Assembly: GCF_900111565.1 (NCBI RefSeq)
Contig: NZ_FOIK01000002.1
Coordinates: 496,001-560,000 of the forward strand
DNA from: Paenibacillus sp. NFR01
GTDB lineage: Bacteria > Bacillota > Bacilli > Paenibacillales > Paenibacillaceae
Reading direction: 5' to 3'
Length of the DNA: 64,000 bases
Shown: piece by piece, positions 1 to 9,400 of the stretch
Numbering within the stretch: the first letter of the stretch is position 1
How the letters are laid out: every line of letters starts with the position of its first letter
Position numbers and translations under genes: made by a program
The notes under the pieces: generated by a model
Databases searched by the model: none
What the model was told of the DNA's origin: nothing
What the model saw: the letters and a program-made list of their open reading frames with translations, nothing else

Positions 1-577
1 GCACCTCCCGGATCATGCCGCGGATCGGCTTCAGCGCCGAACGGGTGACGATCCATCCTGCCAGACCCGCCGCTAGGACGGCCAGCAGCAGACCAAGCAG
101 CAGCAGCCTGCCGATCTCCCGTTCGGCTGCCGCATTCTGCGCCTTACCGGTATCGATCAGCCGCAGCGTCAGCTTGCCGTACACCAGCGGACTGAAGGTA
201 CGCTCGGCCATGTAGGCGACGTGCGAATCCGCGGGATGACCCGCGCCGACTTCCGCCAGAATCCGGCCCTTGGTATCCAGCACTTCAAGCTGCTGCCCGG
301 CCTCCAGATCCCCGGCAAACGAAGATAAATCCGGCTTGAAGATCGCCGCCGCCCCGCTGCCGCCGCCGGCTCCCGGCTTCAGCAGCGACGGCAAAAAGCT
401 GACCTCGCTCATCTTTGTCGCGAAATTGTCCAGCTTGGCGTCCAGTAAAGCCTGAACCTGCCGATCGTTCCAATGCTTGAAGGTCGTATATACAAAACCG
501 CTGACCGCCAGCACCACCAGGAGCGAAGCTGCCGCAATCGAAAGGCTGACCTTGCGGGAAAATGTCCAATGTTTCAT
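1..577 (-). CDS. Sensor histidine kinase, N-terminal part (cut by window edge)
   Basis: Only the first 192 codons are inside the window. The protein opens with MKHWTFSRKV, has a first membrane helix at about residues 10-30, an extracytoplasmic loop of about 110 residues, and a second helix near residues 155-180 that runs into a HAMP-like sequence (SALKPIRGMI). The kinase core lies off the left edge. The start follows the response regulator stop by 11 bases and has an AGGGTGG ribosome site. Topology and position point to an OmpR-family partner kinase on the cell membrane. The signal is unknown, but the DUF4097-like gene in the same operon suggests an envelope stimulus. Confidence 0.85.
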   Translation of the reverse strand, partial: MKHWTFSRKVSLSIAAASLLVVLAVSGFVYTTFKHWNDRQVQALLDAKLDNFATKMSEVSFLPSLLKPGAGGGSGAAAIFKPDLSSFAGDLEAGQQLEVLDTKGRILAEVGAGHPADSHVAYMAERTFSPLVYGKLTLRLIDTGKAQNAAAEREIGRLLLLGLLLAVLAAGLAGWIVTRSALKPIRGMIREV

Positions 578-588
578 CCTGCCACCCT

Positions 589-1263
589 CTACTCCCGCAA
601 TATGTATCCGCCGCCGCGGACCGTATGAATCAGCTTGTCGCCATAGCCTTCATCCACTTTCAAACGCACGTAACGGATGTAGACATCCACCACATTCGTT
701 TCGCCTTCGTAGGCGTATCCCCAGACGAGATTCAGCAGCGCCTCGCGGTTCATCAGCCGGTTCTTGTGCAGCAGCAGACAGCGGAGCAGCTCAAACTCGC
801 GCTGCGACAGCTCGATCTCCCGCCCGCCTCGGGTGACGAGATGCGCCGCCTCGTCCAGCCGCAAATCCTTGGCGGTGAGCATCGCCTCCGCTTCACGCGG
901 CTGCATCCTGCGCTTCAGCGAGCGCATCCGGGCCAGCAGCTCTTCAATGGCAAACGGCTTCGGCAGATAATCATCCGCTCCCATGTCCAGGCCGCGTACC
1001 CGGTCGCCGACCGTATGCCGGGCCGTCAGCATGATGATCGGCGTTGTATTGACGGCGCGGATCTGCCGGCATACTTCCATGCCGTTCATTCCGGGTAAAT
1101 TCAGATCAAGCAGAATGAGGTCAAAATGTTCATTCAGCGCTTTTTCCGCACCCGAAGGGCCATCGCCGGCGCTTGCCGTTTCATACCCTTCGTAAGCCAG
1201 TTCCAGTTCCAGCAGACGGGTCATCGCCGTCTCGTCTTCAATGATCAGCACGCGTTCCTTCAA
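589..1263 (-). CDS. OmpR/PhoB-family response regulator
   Basis: This 224-residue protein has a receiver domain (residues 1-120) with the acidic pocket IIEDE, the phospho-acceptor Asp in LLDLNLPG, the conserved Thr in MLTARH and the Lys in LPKPF. A winged-helix DNA-binding domain follows (about 130-224), ending in the usual HTVRGGGYILRE. Length and domain order are those of the family. It lies between a DUF4097-like gene upstream and the kinase downstream, all on the minus strand with short gaps, so it is probably phosphorylated by that kinase. Its targets cannot be read from the sequence. Confidence 0.95.
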   Translation of the reverse strand: MKERVLIIEDETAMTRLLELELAYEGYETASAGDGPSGAEKALNEHFDLILLDLNLPGMNGMEVCRQIRAVNTTPIIMLTARHTVGDRVRGLDMGADDYLPKPFAIEELLARMRSLKRRMQPREAEAMLTAKDLRLDEAAHLVTRGGREIELSQREFELLRCLLLHKNRLMNREALLNLVWGYAYEGETNVVDVYIRYVRLKVDEGYGDKLIHTVRGGGYILRE

Positions 1264-1285
1264 CGCGAGGCACCTCGCTTACGCT

Positions 1286-2380
1286 TTAGTTTTTCAAAAT
1301 GGACAGGTCCGAAAGGGATGAAGCGCTCACGGTGTACGTACCTGCACCGATGGTGCCGCTAATCCGGCTGCCCTTTACCGTCAGCGGTAAATCCGTCTCC
1401 GGTTCCCCGAGCATCACCTTGCCGTCTACTTTTACGGAAGAATGAGCCGGCAAGGCCAGCGTCACGTCTCCGGTCGCAGAGCTGACGTCCCAATTGCCGC
1501 CAAGCTTGCTTGTGGAAATGTCAATCTCACCGGCCACCACGCTGGCCTTCAGGGCAGCGAATACGCCCGTTGCCGTTAGGGTGCCGTTGGTCGCTTTCAG
1601 CGCAAGCGCGCCGGAAATGCGCGTCGCCTCCACTTCGCCGTTCACGACGGCGGCGTCCGCCGCACCTTTGGCATCGGCAACCGCAACGCTGCCGTTATCC
1701 GCCTGCAGGACAATGTCTGCAACGACGCCTCTTGCCGCAATGTCCCCATTGTTTACCTTTAGCTTAATTGTACCGGTATTCTTCACGTTTGACAGTGAAA
1801 TATCGCCGTTGTTCAGCTCCGCCTCCAGCTTCGCGCCAAGCTTCTGCGGCAGCGTAACCGACAGCGCTACCTGCGGGGGATTGGTCCGGGACACGTTCCC
1901 GTCCTCGACTTCGATGCCCAGTGTCGTTCCCTGACGAACCTGCAGCTTGACCTTGTCCGCCGCCGCCTTGGCTTCCGCTTCCGTCGAATCCGCGACAATC
2001 ACCTTCATATGTACCTCGATATTTTTTCCGGTGCCCTGCGTAAAGGTGATCGAACCATTCCGGTTGGTTACGGCAAGGGTTCCTGCTTTTCCGGGACCCA
2101 CAGCCGTTACGCCTTTGTCTACTGTCGTTTCCCGGCCGCTCACTTTTACGTTAAGCGCCGCTTTCACGCCGGATGCCGAAGCCGCTTGAACCGAAGTCTT
2201 TACCGTCTGGACCGTCTTGGCCTGTACGCTGTTTCCAGCAACCGGCTTGGCCTCAAAGCCGCTTTCGTCCAGCTGCCGCGCCGCAGCCGGCCCGCCGGCC
2301 CAAATCATTGCCGCCAGCAGCGCGGCAGCCGTCCCGCAAGCGAGCAGCTTCATTTTTCCATGTCCCGGAAACTCTTTCAT
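1286..2380 (-). CDS. Secreted DUF4097-like beta-repeat protein
   Basis: This 364-residue protein has a signal peptide (KMKLLACGTAAALLAAMIWA, about residues 9-28) and then a long stretch of short beta-strand repeats rich in G, N, V and A (for example NNGDI, ATNGTL, VVAGEID, SATGDV). That pattern is typical of the DUF4097/DUF2807 beta-helix families. A GGAGGAGG ribosome site precedes the ATG. It is the first gene of a probable three-gene operon with the response regulator and kinase. Such proteins are often found with envelope-stress two-component systems, so a role in surface sensing or stress response is an inference. No catalytic motif is visible. Confidence 0.75.
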   Translation of the reverse strand: MKEFPGHGKMKLLACGTAAALLAAMIWAGGPAAARQLDESGFEAKPVAGNSVQAKTVQTVKTSVQAASASGVKAALNVKVSGRETTVDKGVTAVGPGKAGTLAVTNRNGSITFTQGTGKNIEVHMKVIVADSTEAEAKAAADKVKLQVRQGTTLGIEVEDGNVSRTNPPQVALSVTLPQKLGAKLEAELNNGDISLSNVKNTGTIKLKVNNGDIAARGVVADIVLQADNGSVAVADAKGAADAAVVNGEVEATRISGALALKATNGTLTATGVFAALKASVVAGEIDISTSKLGGNWDVSSATGDVTLALPAHSSVKVDGKVMLGEPETDLPLTVKGSRISGTIGAGTYTVSASSLSDLSILKN

Positions 2381-2493
2381 TTCAATTCCTCCTCCGCTAT
2401 GATGCTTCCAGCATAAATGCCGGCGGATGAGAAAATCTTTGCAGAAAGATTAGAGTTTGATGAGAGGGGTTAGAGGAGCCGTCTTCCGTCCAT

Positions 2494-2528
2494 AAAAAAG
2501 CGCCCGCCCTGCGGACAGGACGAGCGCC
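2494..2528 (-). terminator. Rho-independent terminator after the SMI1/TPR gene
   Basis: Read on the minus strand, a stem of about 12 bp (GCGCTCGTCCTG against CAGGGCGGGCGC, including G-T pairs) is followed by TTTTTTA. It lies just past the stop of the TPR-SMI1 gene. Confidence 0.85.
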
Positions 2529-2540
2529 AAATCAATGAAC

Positions 2541-3458
2541 CTATTCTTCGGACTTGACCAGTCCGCGGACAAAGCTTTCGACATTCGGAGCGAGCGGGAT
2601 GATCTGCCGCGGTTCCCGATGAACGTAAACCACTTCCGGTTCGCCGTCGTTGCCGGCTTCGCGGTAGTCCAGCATCACCACGCCTTGCTCCGGGGACGGA
2701 GCGTCCGCGATGATCACGCCGAATTCGGGATAATTCCAGGTGTCGATGGCATGGAGATTTCCCTCTGGTCCGCAAAGCGCATATTTGGCGTCCCGCCCGA
2801 TGCCGCGGATTCCCGCAATGCGAATCTCCGCCTGGCCGTTAACCTCGCCGTTCTCCAGCATGTATTTGTTGTTGCGCGGAACGCCGCCGTTATGCTGCTT
2901 CATCATGTTGACGTAGAATGTCGGCAGCTTGAACACCAGCTGTTCTTCCACGGACGCAATCAGCGCATCATTCGGACGCGGCGCCTCGTAATCGCTGCCC
3001 TCGCCGCTCTCGTCCCAGAATCCGGAGTAATCGTATTTCGGCAGGGTTTTGGTAACCGACGTTTTCTTCATCGCCGCTTCCCGCGCCGCTTCCTTGGCAG
3101 CCCGTTTGGCCGCCTTGCGCCGGCTTAGCCCCAGCAGCTCCAGCGTGTCTTCATCGTCCGGCTCCAGCCGGTCCGCCGCTTCGAACGCGGCAACCGCTTC
3201 CTCGTACCGCTTCAAATAATAGTTGGCGAAACCGACGCGGAAATGCCACAGCGGATCATTTTCCCCTTCGTCCTGTACGCTCATGAACTGCTCCAGCGCC
3301 TCTTCGTAGCGTTCAAGATTGTTCAGCGCCCGGCCCAGATGGCTCACCAGCGTATAGTCCCGCTCCTCCGCCGGAATTTCTGTTACCGCATCCACAATGT
3401 TCTGGATTTCATCGTCCTCATGCCACTGGTCGAGCTGGGCAATAAGTTCTTCTCTCAT
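2541..3458 (-). CDS. TPR plus SMI1/KNR4-domain protein
   Basis: This 305-residue cytoplasmic protein has two recognisable parts. Residues 1-115 hold TPR-like helical pairs (LGRALNNLERYEEALEQF, VGFANYYLKRYEEAVAAF). After a lysine/alanine-rich linker, residues about 150-300 resemble the SMI1/KNR4 fold, with the typical start (DALIASVEEQLVFKLPTFYV) and the later IDTWNYPEFGVIIADAPSP. SMI1/KNR4 domains occur in many bacterial immunity proteins and also in scaffolding proteins. No toxin gene is adjacent, so the role is open. The start is supported by AGGAGG about 7 bases upstream, and a terminator follows. Confidence 0.8.
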   Translation of the reverse strand: MREELIAQLDQWHEDDEIQNIVDAVTEIPAEERDYTLVSHLGRALNNLERYEEALEQFMSVQDEGENDPLWHFRVGFANYYLKRYEEAVAAFEAADRLEPDDEDTLELLGLSRRKAAKRAAKEAAREAAMKKTSVTKTLPKYDYSGFWDESGEGSDYEAPRPNDALIASVEEQLVFKLPTFYVNMMKQHNGGVPRNNKYMLENGEVNGQAEIRIAGIRGIGRDAKYALCGPEGNLHAIDTWNYPEFGVIIADAPSPEQGVVMLDYREAGNDGEPEVVYVHREPRQIIPLAPNVESFVRGLVKSEE

Positions 3459-3641
3459 GATTTATGCCTCCTAAGTGCAAATACATCTACGCGAGATTAT
3501 ACCATTTCCGGACAGTCCTTCTCCACTTTGCGGCAGCATTCCATTTCCATGGTCCGGGAGGTTGTAGTATGCTGGTACCATTCTCGTTAAAATTTACCCG
3601 CAAGTGTCTACTCTCTTATTCCAAAAAAGAGGTGTTGTTCT

Positions 3642-4619
3642 ATGCAGCCTGAACCGGTTATCCTCGGCATCGACGGCGGCGGCACCCACACCCGGGTCAT
3701 GGCCGCCGATCTTCGCGGAACGATTTTATCTTACAGTGAAAAAGGAAGCGCTTCCCTTTATCGGGACGCCGCTGCGGCAAGCAACGTGCATGAAGCGATC
3801 CGCCATACGCTTGCGCTCGGCGGGATCGCCCCCGGGCAAGTGATCGGAATCGCGGCCGGAATCGCCGGATACGATGCACCGGAAGATCTGGAATGGATCC
3901 TGCGGCTGACCGATCTTCCCGAGCTGCTCTGCCCCAAATGGCATGTGAACGATGCCCTCATTGCCCACTACGGCGCCATGCCGGGAACCCCCGGCATTAT
4001 CGTCATTTCGGGAACCGGCTCCATCCTAGTGGCCGTGAACGAAGAAGGGCGGCTGCTGCGCAATTATGATTTTCATCATTATGCCAACAGCGCCGCCCGC
4101 AGCATTGCCTATGAAACGGTATATGAGGTACTTGCCGGATATACGGATGCCTCCGACGACCGGCTGATCCGGCGGATGCTGGAGCATTGGCAGAAGCCCT
4201 CGCTCTCTGCGCTGCACACGCTCGCCGAGGCCGGCTTTGAATCCGACCGCCGCACCCGCGACAAAACGTTCGGCGCATTCGCTCCCGCCGTCACCGCAGA
4301 AGCCCTCGGCGGCAGCGGCGCCGCGCAAAGAGTATGCGACCGCGCCATGGACCAGATCATGAACGGCATCGGCCTCTTGGCCGGCAGCCTCCGGCAGGAT
4401 CCTGTTCCCGTCGCCTGCATCGGCAGCGTTGTGAACAGCGATTATTTCCGTGCCGGGCTGACAGCACGGCTCCAGCGCGGGGCGCGCAAGGCGTATGCCG
4501 CGCTCCAGCCTCAGCTTCCGCCGGTTGCCGGCGCCGTGCTGTACGCGCTCGAGCAGCTCGGCCGCCCGGCGGATGCAGCCGTCATCCATGCTATGCAGCA
4601 AGGCGCGGCCAAGCTCTGA
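3642..4619 (+). CDS. BadF/BadG-family ATPase, probable N-acetylglucosamine-type sugar kinase
   Basis: This 325-residue protein of the ASKHA fold has the phosphate-1 loop near the N-terminus (ILGIDGGGTHTRVMAAD), a second phosphate motif (IVISGTGSILVAV) and a later adenosine-site glycine region (VACIGSVVNSDYF). This arrangement matches the BadF/BadG/BcrA/BcrD family, whose members in Firmicutes are mostly N-acetylglucosamine or glucosamine kinases that phosphorylate recycled wall sugars with ATP. Substrate is inferred from family only. It stands alone on the plus strand, convergent with selO, and has an AGAGGTG ribosome site. Confidence 0.85.
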   Translation: MQPEPVILGIDGGGTHTRVMAADLRGTILSYSEKGSASLYRDAAAASNVHEAIRHTLALGGIAPGQVIGIAAGIAGYDAPEDLEWILRLTDLPELLCPKWHVNDALIAHYGAMPGTPGIIVISGTGSILVAVNEEGRLLRNYDFHHYANSAARSIAYETVYEVLAGYTDASDDRLIRRMLEHWQKPSLSALHTLAEAGFESDRRTRDKTFGAFAPAVTAEALGGSGAAQRVCDRAMDQIMNGIGLLAGSLRQDPVPVACIGSVVNSDYFRAGLTARLQRGARKAYAALQPQLPPVAGAVLYALEQLGRPADAAVIHAMQQGAAKL

Positions 4620-4673
4620 AATGGCGGAAGCTCTGGTCAGCAGTCTCGTCAGCGTTTCCCGCTGAATGCCGAC

Positions 4674-6137
4674 TCAGGTCCCGCAATACGTACGGTACGC
4701 ACAGGATGAAGGCGCCGGCGGTTCGGCGAGCGCTTCCTGTTCGGGCGTATAGGCGTAAGGATCGGCCAGCGCGGCGAGCAGGCGGTGCAGCACGCTGTAA
4801 TCCTCCCGCTCTGCCGCCTCCAGCGCCTCCTCCACCCGGTGATTGCGCGGAATCACCGCCGGGTTGCTGCGCCGCATCAGCTGCGCGGCTGCTTCGTCAT
4901 CCGCATGCTGGCGCTCCCGTCTGGCCCGCCAGCGCGATTCCCACGCGGCGAACGCTTCCGTCCCCGACATCGGCAGGCGTTCCTGCTGCCTTAGCGTCAG
5001 CGCGCGGAAGGTGCCGGTATAATCCGCCTGCTGCTCCGCCATAAGCGCGAGCAGGTCTTTGGCCAGCGCTTCATCCTCTGCTTCTGCCCCGAATAACCCG
5101 AGCTTAGCGCGCATGCCTTCCAGCCAGCGCGCTTCATATTGCGGCGAGAATGCATGCAGCACTTCTTCGGCCAGCCGTACACCTTCCTCTTCGTGCTCAT
5201 GCAGCAGGGGCAGCAGGGCTTCCGCCAGACGGGCCACATTCCAACCGGCAATGTACGGCTGATTACCGTAAGCATACCGTCCCTGCCGGTCAATGGAGCT
5301 GAATACCGTGTCCGGGCGATACGTGTCCAGAAAAGCGCATGGCCCATAATCGATCGTCTCTCCGCTGATGGCCATATTGTCCGTATTCATGACGCCATGG
5401 ATGAAGCCGGCCAGCATCCACCGGGCAATCAGTGCCGCCTGCCGCTCCGCCACCGCCTTCAGCAAATACAGATAAGGCGCTTCCTGGGTCAGCCCTTCGG
5501 GATAATGCCGCCGCAGCGCGTAATCCGCCAGCGCCTGCACCTCGTCCTTGCCGCCGTAAGCAGCGGCATACTGGAACGTGCCGACCCGCAAATGGCTGGC
5601 CGCCGTCCGGGTGAGCACCGCTCCTGGCAGCGTCGTCTCCCGGATGACCGGCTCTCCGGTTGCCGTCACCGCCAGGCTGCGGGTCGTTGGAATGCCGAGG
5701 CCATGCATCGCCTCGCTGATGATATATTCGCGAAGCATCGGACCGAGCGCGGCGCGGCCGTCGCCGCCCCTGGAATAAGGCGTTCGCCCTGCGCCTTTCA
5801 GTTGAATGTCAATCCGCGTGCCGTCCGGCGCGAGCTGCTCGCCGAGCAGTACCGCGCGGCCGTCCCCCAGCTTCGTGAAATAGCCGAACTGGTGTCCCGC
5901 GTACGCCTGCGCCAGCGGCTCAGCCCCCTCCGGCAGTTGGTTGCCGGCGAAGATGGCCGCGCCTTCTTCGCCGGCAAGGACATCGGCATTCAGTCCCAGC
6001 GCTTCCGCCAGCGGCCGGTTGAACATCACCAGCTTAGGTGCGCGCACGGGCGACGGCGTCACCCGGGTGAACAGGCCTTCCGGGAGCTCGGCATAGCTAT
6101 GCTGCAGCTTCCAGCCCTGTGGATCGGATGGCTTCAT
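4674..6137 (-). CDS. selO: Protein adenylyltransferase SelO (YdiU)
   Basis: This 487-residue protein has the SelO pseudokinase signature. It contains the glycine-rich [12 protein letters not shown], the long nucleotide-binding segment [19 protein letters not shown], and the metal-binding [10 protein letters not shown] with DYGPCAF. The C-terminus ends in YRTYCGT, the usual cysteine-containing tail of bacterial members. The family transfers AMP from ATP to Ser, Thr or Tyr of target proteins and has been linked to redox stress. An AAAGGAGGAG ribosome site precedes the ATG. The gene is monocistronic and convergent with the sugar kinase. Confidence 0.95.
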   Translation of the reverse strand: MKPSDPQGWKLQHSYAELPEGLFTRVTPSPVRAPKLVMFNRPLAEALGLNADVLAGEEGAAIFAGNQLPEGAEPLAQAYAGHQFGYFTKLGDGRAVLLGEQLAPDGTRIDIQLKGAGRTPYSRGGDGRAALGPMLREYIISEAMHGLGIPTTRSLAVTATGEPVIRETTLPGAVLTRTAASHLRVGTFQYAAAYGGKDEVQALADYALRRHYPEGLTQEAPYLYLLKAVAERQAALIARWMLAGFIHGVMNTDNMAISGETIDYGPCAFLDTYRPDTVFSSIDRQGRYAYGNQPYIAGWNVARLAEALLPLLHEHEEEGVRLAEEVLHAFSPQYEARWLEGMRAKLGLFGAEAEDEALAKDLLALMAEQQADYTGTFRALTLRQQERLPMSGTEAFAAWESRWRARRERQHADDEAAAQLMRRSNPAVIPRNHRVEEALEAAEREDYSVLHRLLAALADPYAYTPEQEALAEPPAPSSCAYRTYCGT

Positions 6138-6446
6138 TGATTACTCCTCCTTTTGTACTCTCCGTTTTTGATGTGTAGTCTTTTATTCAACCCGTTTTTC
6201 TATCCTAAAACCAGCTTCACTAGTCCTTAATTGCCATTCGCGCATCTGCAGGAAAATCCGACGTCCCCGGACATTTTATACGTCTATTTCCCTATTAATA
6301 TAATGTTACAAGTGTCGAAAAGCAAAAATATATGCTACGGAAGTCACGGAATTTGGCGATTTTTTCTAGACACTATTACTAGATTTAGGTAATATCAAAT
6401 TTGTGATAATAACTTATTGATGTATTTGAAGGGAGCAGACAGGGGT
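6138..6446. promoter_or_regulatory. AT-rich divergent promoter region
   Basis: This 309-base gap separates selO (minus) from the SLH gene (plus) and is much more AT-rich than its surroundings. A perfect TATAAT lies at 6299-6304 on the plus strand, but no good -35 is seen 17 bases upstream. If used, it would give the SLH gene a leader of about 135 bases. No repeat or structured RNA was recognised. Confidence 0.5.
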
Positions 6447-9400
6447 TTGAAGAGAAAGCAACGCACCAAAACCATAGTTTCACTCGTACTCGCGGTCGCC
6501 GTAGCGGCCGGAACCTGGGTCGCCGGCTTCGGCTCGCAAGAAGTCTCCGCCGGTGAGGTTCCGCTGTTTACCGGAGCAACCTATTTTACCGATACCGACA
6601 ATTGGGGCGGCAATGGCGCAGCGAATACCCCCGCTGACGGCGACCTGGATTACAGCACCAGCCGCATTAAAAACGGCGATCCCTTGTACCCGATTGAATA
6701 CAAGGTTGTCAATGTGCAGCAACTCCCCAAAGTCAGCGCGCAGCTTCTTGTCCGGGCCTACGACGTCGACGAGTATAAAAACGGCGTTGGCGGCGAATGG
6801 GACCGGGTATATATGTCCGGCAATGCGGACGATATCAAGCTCGGGGATCCCTACACGCCTTGGCCGACCTCGGACAATTGGAAAAATGCTTCCGACGGCT
6901 ACAAAAAGGAATTCAAGCAGGCTAACTACATAGGGGCGCTGTCCGGACAAAATGAAATCTGGAACACGACCGTCTTCTCCCTTCTGCCTGCCGACTTCTC
7001 AAAAATCGCAACAGGCGATAATTATGTCGGGACCTCGATCCATCATTATTATTTGGCGCCAACCAATACATTTAACGATGGCTGGGTTACGGAAATCGAC
7101 TGGGCGCAGCTCGTCATCGACGGGGGCACGCGGGAGAATGGGGAGTTTACCGATGCCGGCCTCACGGTTCAGAACGGAAAAATAACGCTTGATACCACTT
7201 TTGTCCCTAAAAACACCGGGAACTATGTCGTGGAAGCGAACGTTATTCAGAAAGTCAAGGATATCAACGGAAACGTGCAGGACCTCAACCTTGACGTTCA
7301 ATCCAAAAGTTTCACCAATGCCGCCCAGAATGCCGGCAAGGACTGGGACCCGGTATTGACCAACTCCAGTATTGTTCCCGGGACCGAGTATTTCGTTAAC
7401 GTGATTTTATTCGATGCCCGTAATGACGGGACGCCGGGTAAAGCCGAGCATGTATTGTCGTTCTCTACATACAACATGAAAGCCCATGATATCGACAAAA
7501 CCGTGTTGCAGAATACCGACCTGCAACTGAGCGCGGCGGATTTCCAATCCAGCTTCTTCAAAAACAGCGGGGTCGGAGGAGCCGGCGATATTCCAAACGG
7601 CGAGAATCTGCAGGTGGTTACGATCCGCTCCCTGCCGGATGCGGCGGACGGCAAGCTGATCTTTAACGGCCAGGAATTAACCGCGGCCAACCTCGGAACG
7701 GACGGGTATTCCATCGGGGTTGCCGACCTCGGCAAGCTCAAGTACCAGCCGGCCCCAACCATGGACGCAGATGCATCTTTCGCCTGGACCGGTTACGGCC
7801 AGGGCAAAAATACCGTGAACTCTGCCCATGTAAACCTCCATTTGAACTATGCGCCGACGATCGAGCATATTACCAAGCTTACGGATAAAGGGTCGCCCGT
7901 GATTTTCAAAGCGGACGATTTTACCGGCAGCAGCGCATATCATGACAGCGATAGCGAACCGCTCGTCAAGGCGAAAATTATCTCTCTGCCGGATGCTTCC
8001 AAGGGCACATTGGTGCTGGTATCCGGCTCCTCCACCAGCCCTGTCGTAGCCGGACAGGAGCTTACTCCCGCAGAACTGGACAACCTGCAATTTATTCCGG
8101 AACCCAATGCGGAAGGCGGTGCCGAATTTTGGTGGAACGGTTCCGATGGGAAGCAATATGCGTTGGAGAATAAGAAGATAAGCATCTCCATCAATACGCC
8201 TCCGGCGGTTACCGATATTGCCAAAACCGGCTTAATGGGAGAAACGCTTGATTTCGCCGCTGCCGACGGCAACAGCTTTGCCTCCGCATATTCGGACGCA
8301 GACAACGATCCGATGCAGGGCATTCAGGTCACGCTTCCGGAGGACTTTGACCATATCGGAAAGCTGTATTATGACGGCCCATCTGTGGAAGAGGCCGTAT
8401 ATGCGCCCCAAGGCGCAACGACGTCGATCCCCGCGGCTGCACTCAATAGCCTTAAATTCACTCCGGCTGCCGATCTGGAGAACGGGGCCACTGTCCGCTT
8501 TGGATGGTCCGGCTACGACGGCAAACATTATTCGAAGATCCCGGCACAAGTAACCATCTCCTACAATGGCATACCGGCTGCCGCGCCTCTGGTCACAGAA
8601 CTGCAGGAGAATGCCCATGCTACGCCGATCACTTTGTCCGGTACCGATTCAGGTGCAAATATCGGCGAACTGGCGTATACCATCGTTACGGGAACCGGCC
8701 CGTCGAAGGGAGCCCTGAATCCGGCGAGTCCGGATCAGCCGCATGCCAAAGACTGGTTATATACGCCGAAAGCAGATACAGCGGGCATCGATACCTTTTC
8801 CTATACAGTAACCGATCAACAGGGCCAGACAAGTCCTCCCGCCACCGTTAAGCTCAGCATCCTGAAAGGCCTTGACGGCTGGGTCGGCGACAAATCGCAG
8901 GGCGATGCCGCTGTAGTGACCGCAATCCCAGGGCAGCCGCTGAAATTGTCCGCCGTATCGGCGCTCACGGCAAATAAGGTCTTTGCCGATGTGAACGGAC
9001 GTAAGGTTGAGCTGATCTGGATCAATACTACCACGAGCGTGGCCGACGGCTACAAGCAATGGGCGTTGACCAATACGCCGTTAGCCGACAAGACCGGCAC
9101 CGGTACTTATACGGTCACCTTCTCGGCCGAAGATGCTCAGGGAGAGCAGCTCCCGGGGGAAGATCCTTCCCGTTTGGCCGATAACCATTTCAAGGTTCTT
9201 GAAGTTAAATTCGCTCTGTTAGCAAGCCCGGAGCAAATCCTTGCGGACGGCCAATCGACATCGGAATTGTCGGCTGTTCTCAAAGATGCCGATAACCATC
9301 CGATCAACGGAGTTAAAGTAGAGTTCCAAGCCGACAAAGGTTCTTTTCCGGAGGGTGCCGAAGCGGTGACCGACAGCAACGGAATCGCCAAAGTGATCTA

